Assembly (NCBI GenBank): GCA_029564465.1
Contig: JAKQPY010000129.1
Coordinates: 1 to 8,950, forward strand
DNA: 8,950 nt
Direction of reading: 5' to 3'
Source: JAGOEF01 sp029564465
Lineage (GTDB): Bacteria > Bacteroidota > Bacteroidia > Bacteroidales > ML635J-15
Shown: positions 6,161 to 8,950 of the stretch, piece by piece
Numbering within the stretch: the stretch's first letter is position 1
Layout: each line of letters opens with the position of its first letter
The notes under the pieces: model-generated
Seen by the model: only the letters and a program-made list of their open reading frames with translations
Told to the model about the DNA's origin: nothing
Databases searched by the model: none
Program-made: the position numbers and the translations under genes

Positions 6161-8464
6161 TTAATATTTCGAGACTTTACCACGCTTCATGTTGATTCCG
6201 GTGCCGATTTCGATGAAATACACACCTTCCGGCAGTGATTGAATATTGATACCATCACCGTTATTCCACAATGTGCCATGTAACAGCACCGCTCCGCGTA
6301 AATCGGTAATCCGATACTCCGACGCGTCTTCGATTCCATCGACAAACAACATCTGACCGGCCGGGTTTGGATACAAACTGATTTTATTGTTGTGCCGGTT
6401 CGGTTCAACACCCACCGAATGTTGCACAACTACTGCTCCTGTAAGCTGACATCCGAAGACATCTGTAATTGTATACAGGTACTCGCCCGAAGCGAGATTC
6501 TGAATCGAAAATGTGGTGGCACCATTACTCCACTCAATGGTAAATGGTCCCTGCCCTGAAATTTCGGTAATACTGATGCTTCCATCGCTGCTGCTCATGT
6601 CGGTGGCATGCGTCACATCAATTACAGCGTCCATTTCGGGAGCAGTAGTAACTTGAATTGCACCCGTGGCATCACAACCATATATATCGGTAACAGTAAC
6701 GGTGAACAACCCGGTGGTTGCAGTCTCGATTGAAGCTTCAGTCGAACCCGTATTCCATAGGTAATCGGCATATCCTTCGCCCGGAGTTAACTCAATGGAA
6801 TTGCCATAACACAGGCTTATGTTAGGTCCCAAAGAAACATTTTGCGGCGACATAATTGCAGTTACCGGTTCACGCGCGCTCATACAATTTCCTTCGAAAC
6901 CCTGTTGAATTTCGATATCGTAGAAGAAATACCAAAAACTGTTACTATAATTGTTTCCTGTAATACTGATAATACCGGGAACTGTGAAAGGATACCCAAC
7001 ATTCGGGCCGCCATAGTCGCCTGTGTACGAAAGATTGTTGGCTGTATTTACATGAATTGCATAGCCATTGCCCTGTGGAATTTCGAAGTTCAGATCGATG
7101 CGGCTGCCACCATCCGGAATATTCACCACACGGGTATCGAGAACCTGTCCCGAAGAATTCTTTAATGTTATCGTACGATTGCCTGCACCGCTGGCATACA
7201 CCTGGGCTGATTTAATGACCACATCGTCGAGGGCATCAAGATAGACGGCTCTGTCGATACTGAAATTAAAATACCCACCTGCCCCGCTATTGTCTTTTAA
7301 ACCAAAATAGATTGATGGAGAAATGGTCTGATAGCTGTAATACAACGTAGTGTCGTGTGTAAGTGCAGCAATAGAAAAGTTAGGCCCCATCTGTACAGGG
7401 TTTAACTGACCGGGTGCAGAGTACCAGTTCAAAGTCTGGTTCTGTGGTGCAAAAAAGCTGATGTTGGCTCCCTGACAAAAATGAATATCGTCGATAACCG
7501 GTGGGGCAATGCGCTCAACACTTACAAAATTTGGAATACTTAAGGTAGATGACCCGTTGGCATTGGTAACCTGAAGAGACACGGTATACAAACCATTCAT
7601 ATAATATATGTGGGTCGGGTTTTGCTGATTTGAAGTTGTTCCATCACCGAAATTCCACAACCAGGAGCTAGCCACCGGGTTACACAGACTATTGTCGAAA
7701 AATTGTACACTTCCGGTACATTGGTTTACATCCGATTTGGAGAAATTCGCCACGGGCAAACCGGGTGCAGCCGTTACACAAAAATCAGCAGTCATCATAT
7801 TGGTGAAATCGCAGCCGGTAGCAAGCTGTGTTTCTGTCTCCATATCTGTAATTAAAAAGTAACCATCGCCATATCCGGCACAAATACCATCTCCATACGA
7901 GTCGTAGATAATAAACTGATAACAACCCGGAGCCAGGCAAAGTGTCTGGGTATAAAGTGTATTCGATGCATACGAACCACCGGAAGCAATTGTGGTACCC
8001 GATGAATTGTTCAACACCCATGAGGTCTCCGATCCGTAAGCATCAGTCAAAACAGCAACACTGACCTGCTTGCCGTTGGCATATTCGAAGCTGGCGCTGC
8101 AACTATTGTTTGCGTTGTTTGAATCGGTTTTTCCATCGGGATTCATGCTGCTGAACTGAATGGCATGGGAACCCGAATTGAGCACCAGCGGATCGAAACT
8201 CACCAGAACGCTGTCGCCGGCAGGTATCACCGTGTTAAAGTTTTTGCTTACCAGTGGAAAATAATCGACACGATACACGACTGTGAAACTGGCAACCCCC
8301 GAAGTTCCAAAATTCTTCACATAAACCGATGGAACAATTTCGTCGGTACCGCAATAAAATGGCAGTGGAGAAACGATAGAAACAACCCCTATATCGGCAC
8401 TCTGGGCACGAATAGCGGACACCGAAATTAATGATAGCAATAAAACTACAGCTAAGTTTTTCAT
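6161..8464 (-). CDS. Exported multidomain PKD/SprB-repeat protein with T9SS type A sorting domain
   Basis: This is probably a cell-surface or secreted protein delivered by the type IX secretion system. The 767 residues begin with a signal peptide (1-20, hydrophobic core LAVVLLLSLISVSA, likely cut after IRA). A CARDB-like beta domain follows (about 22-128). Next is a module with the glycine/aspartate-rich CYQFIIYDSYGDGICAGYGDGY (about 132-230, key part near 181-202), then a PKD domain (about 237-317, with WNFGDGTTS at 270-278) and an Ig-like domain (about 320-380). A beta-sandwich (about 385-521) resembles modules seen in exported Bacteroidota proteases and ends in a WYFFYDIEI motif. Two related repeats (about 546-606 and 612-681) end in DIYGCDATGA and DVFGCQLTGA. 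The C-terminal sorting domain (about 695-767) contains ISLYPNPA, SLPEGVYFIEI and a basic end (KRGKVSKY). No catalytic motif is visible, so an adhesive, matrix-binding or structural role is likelier than an enzymatic one. The gene is monocistronic in appearance. Confidence 0.92.
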   Translation of the reverse strand: MKNLAVVLLLSLISVSAIRAQSADIGVVSIVSPLPFYCGTDEIVPSVYVKNFGTSGVASFTVVYRVDYFPLVSKNFNTVIPAGDSVLVSFDPLVLNSGSHAIQFSSMNPDGKTDSNNANNSCSASFEYANGKQVSVAVLTDAYGSETSWVLNNSSGTTIASGGSYASNTLYTQTLCLAPGCYQFIIYDSYGDGICAGYGDGYFLITDMETETQLATGCDFTNMMTADFCVTAAPGLPVANFSKSDVNQCTGSVQFFDNSLCNPVASSWLWNFGDGTTSNQQNPTHIYYMNGLYTVSLQVTNANGSSTLSIPNFVSVERIAPPVIDDIHFCQGANISFFAPQNQTLNWYSAPGQLNPVQMGPNFSIAALTHDTTLYYSYQTISPSIYFGLKDNSGAGGYFNFSIDRAVYLDALDDVVIKSAQVYASGAGNRTITLKNSSGQVLDTRVVNIPDGGSRIDLNFEIPQGNGYAIHVNTANNLSYTGDYGGPNVGYPFTVPGIISITGNNYSNSFWYFFYDIEIQQGFEGNCMSAREPVTAIMSPQNVSLGPNISLCYGNSIELTPGEGYADYLWNTGSTEASIETATTGLFTVTVTDIYGCDATGAIQVTTAPEMDAVIDVTHATDMSSSDGSISITEISGQGPFTIEWSNGATTFSIQNLASGEYLYTITDVFGCQLTGAVVVQHSVGVEPNRHNNKISLYPNPAGQMLFVDGIEDASEYRITDLRGAVLLHGTLWNNGDGINIQSLPEGVYFIEIGTGINMKRGKVSKY

Positions 8465-8497
8465 AGTCGATTGATTATGAAGTAAAAATACAAAAAA

Positions 8498-8527
8498 GAA
8501 AACTAAACCCGAAATAAATCGGACAAT
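8498..8527 (-). promoter_or_regulatory. Possible -33/-7 promoter of the T9SS cargo gene
   Basis: On the minus strand ATTG (8524-8527) and TAGTTTTC (8498-8505) are separated by 18 bases, the same spacing as in the promoter of the neighbouring ADP-ribosylglycohydrolase gene. TAGTTTTC matches TAnnTTTG at all but the last of its fixed positions. The leader to the ATG at 8464 would be about 30 bases. AT-rich alternatives closer to the start, such as TATTTTTA, cannot be excluded. Confidence 0.3.
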
Positions 8528-8603
8528 TGATTTTAGATATTTTCATGAAGAAAATTCTATAATTCACCAGATTTCGACAAGCCGCATTGTCATGCATAAA
8601 TTC

Positions 8604-8633
8604 CATCCGAGTCCTCTCTGAGTGACTCGGATG
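8604..8633. repeat. Perfect 10-bp hairpin, possible REP/MITE-like element or deletion scar
   Basis: CATCCGAGTC (8604-8613) and GACTCGGATG (8624-8633) form a perfect 10-bp stem around a 10-base loop. No T-run follows on either side (AAGCGG to the right; on the minus strand GAATTT), so it is a poor intrinsic terminator. It lies immediately before the point where recognisable DUF4143 coding sequence begins. That position suggests a palindromic repeat unit inserted in, or left by rearrangement of, the ATPase gene. Whether it recurs elsewhere in the genome cannot be seen here. Confidence 0.55.
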
Positions 8634-8634
8634 A

Positions 8635-8950
8635 AGCGGAAGAGCCAAAAGAAGGGTTGTTGCCTCACCCAAATTCTATTTTTTCGACATTGCGGTTGCC
8701 AACTATTTATTAAGCCAAAATCATTTAGCCGAAAAAAGCGAACCATACGGTAAAGCTTTGGAGCAATTCGTTTATCTTGAACTCTATGCACACAGCAGGT
8801 ATTCCGGTCTACATTACAACATTAGTTACTGGCGGACTGCAACTCAAATTGAAGTTGATTTTATTCTGGGTGATGGCGAAATAGCCATCGAAGTAAAATC
8901 GAATGAAAACATACAGTCAAAACATGTAAAAGGCCTCAGGCAATTTGCTT
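8635..8950 (+). pseudogene. 5'-truncated remnant of a DUF4143 ATPase-family gene (runs off the right edge)
   Basis: The frame from 8635 reads 105 codons without a stop and matches the C-terminal DUF4143 domain of the AAA-type ATP-binding proteins common in Bacteroidota. It runs from AKRRVVASPKFYFFD through VANYLL, then YGKALEQFVYLEL, then YWRTATQIEVDFILG (8827-8871), to IAIEVKS (8881-8901). The EVDF and IEVKS segments are the PD-(D/E)XK-nuclease-like part of the domain. Whole proteins are usually near 380 residues with an N-terminal Walker A/B ATPase. Here a stop (TGA, 8632-8634) sits directly upstream, the ATPase half is absent, and no plausible start codon precedes the homology. The fragment also abuts the hairpin at 8604-8633. 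I therefore read it as a decayed gene whose 3' end lies outside the window. The function of intact relatives is unclear; some have been linked to mobile or defence-like regions, which is only suggestive here. Confidence 0.75.

Noticed and set aside
6842..7165. Plus-strand open frame of 107 codons within the T9SS gene
   Set aside because: It is a shadow of the minus-strand reading frame, whose domains and sorting signal are clear.
5146..8464. ADP-ribosylglycohydrolase plus surface protein as a toxin-antitoxin or defence module
   Set aside because: They are separated by over 100 bases with separate promoters, no transferase toxin is present, and the surface protein has an export and sorting signal unrelated to a cytoplasmic hydrolase.
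8604..8633. Hairpin considered as a rho-independent terminator
   Set aside because: The stem is perfect but there is no T-run after it in either direction, and no intact gene ends just before it on either strand.
8475..8672. Small minus-strand open frame of 65 codons covering the hairpin
   Set aside because: It reads through the palindrome and the antisense of the DUF4143 fragment, has a low-complexity hydrophobic tail and no recognisable domain; the plus-strand DUF4143 homology explains the right part.
1..8950. tRNA genes, rRNA, CRISPR arrays, riboswitches and complete insertion sequences
   Set aside because: No cloverleaf-like segment, regularly spaced repeat, transposase or conserved riboswitch core was seen in the short intergenic gaps; the window is almost fully coding.

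Overview
The window looks like chromosomal DNA from a member of the Bacteroidota. The strongest sign is the 767-residue exported protein with a type IX secretion (T9SS) C-terminal sorting domain, SprB-like repeats and a PKD domain, an architecture typical of that phylum. The sigma factor is of the short kind without region 1.1. Two genes have upstream elements resembling the Bacteroidota -33/-7 promoter (TTG, 18 bases, TAnnTTTG), and most starts lack a clear Shine-Dalgarno sequence. A free-living, light-exposed lifestyle is possible, since the window carries a photolyase, but no genus can be named from this sequence alone.

Layout. 116-982 (+) encodes an RpoD/SigA-type sigma factor. It converges on a minus-strand pair at 1005-2820: a class I DNA photolyase followed by a type 1 isopentenyl-diphosphate isomerase (Idi), overlapping by 14 bases. 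The sigma-factor terminator hairpin lies inside the last codons of idi. A 55-base spacer separates the photolyase from a divergent plus-strand pair, 2876-4241: a short TatD-family hydrolase and a TcdA/E1-like tRNA dehydratase, overlapping by 20 bases. TcdA converges on, and overlaps by four bases at the stop codons, a minus-strand DUF1338 (2-oxoadipate dioxygenase/decarboxylase-like) gene at 4238-5056. Upstream of that on the same strand are an ADP-ribosylglycohydrolase (5146-6057, with its own likely promoter) and the T9SS cargo protein (6161-8464). The right edge (8635-8950, +) holds the C-terminal part of a DUF4143 ATPase-family protein. It has lost its N-terminal half and is preceded by a 10-bp perfect hairpin, which looks like a scar or a small dispersed repeat.

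The genes are mostly independent housekeeping or maintenance functions: transcription initiation, UV repair, isoprenoid supply, tRNA modification, possible lysine/2-oxoadipate metabolism, and reversal of ADP-ribosylation. The photolyase-Idi pair beside a possibly secondary sigma factor suggests a light or photo-oxidative link, but this is inference. I see no tRNA, rRNA, CRISPR array, complete mobile element or clear defence operon. I do not find a convincing new multi-gene system. The points most worth following are the decayed ATPase junction with its palindrome, the terminator embedded in idi, and the sigma/photolyase/Idi neighbourhood.
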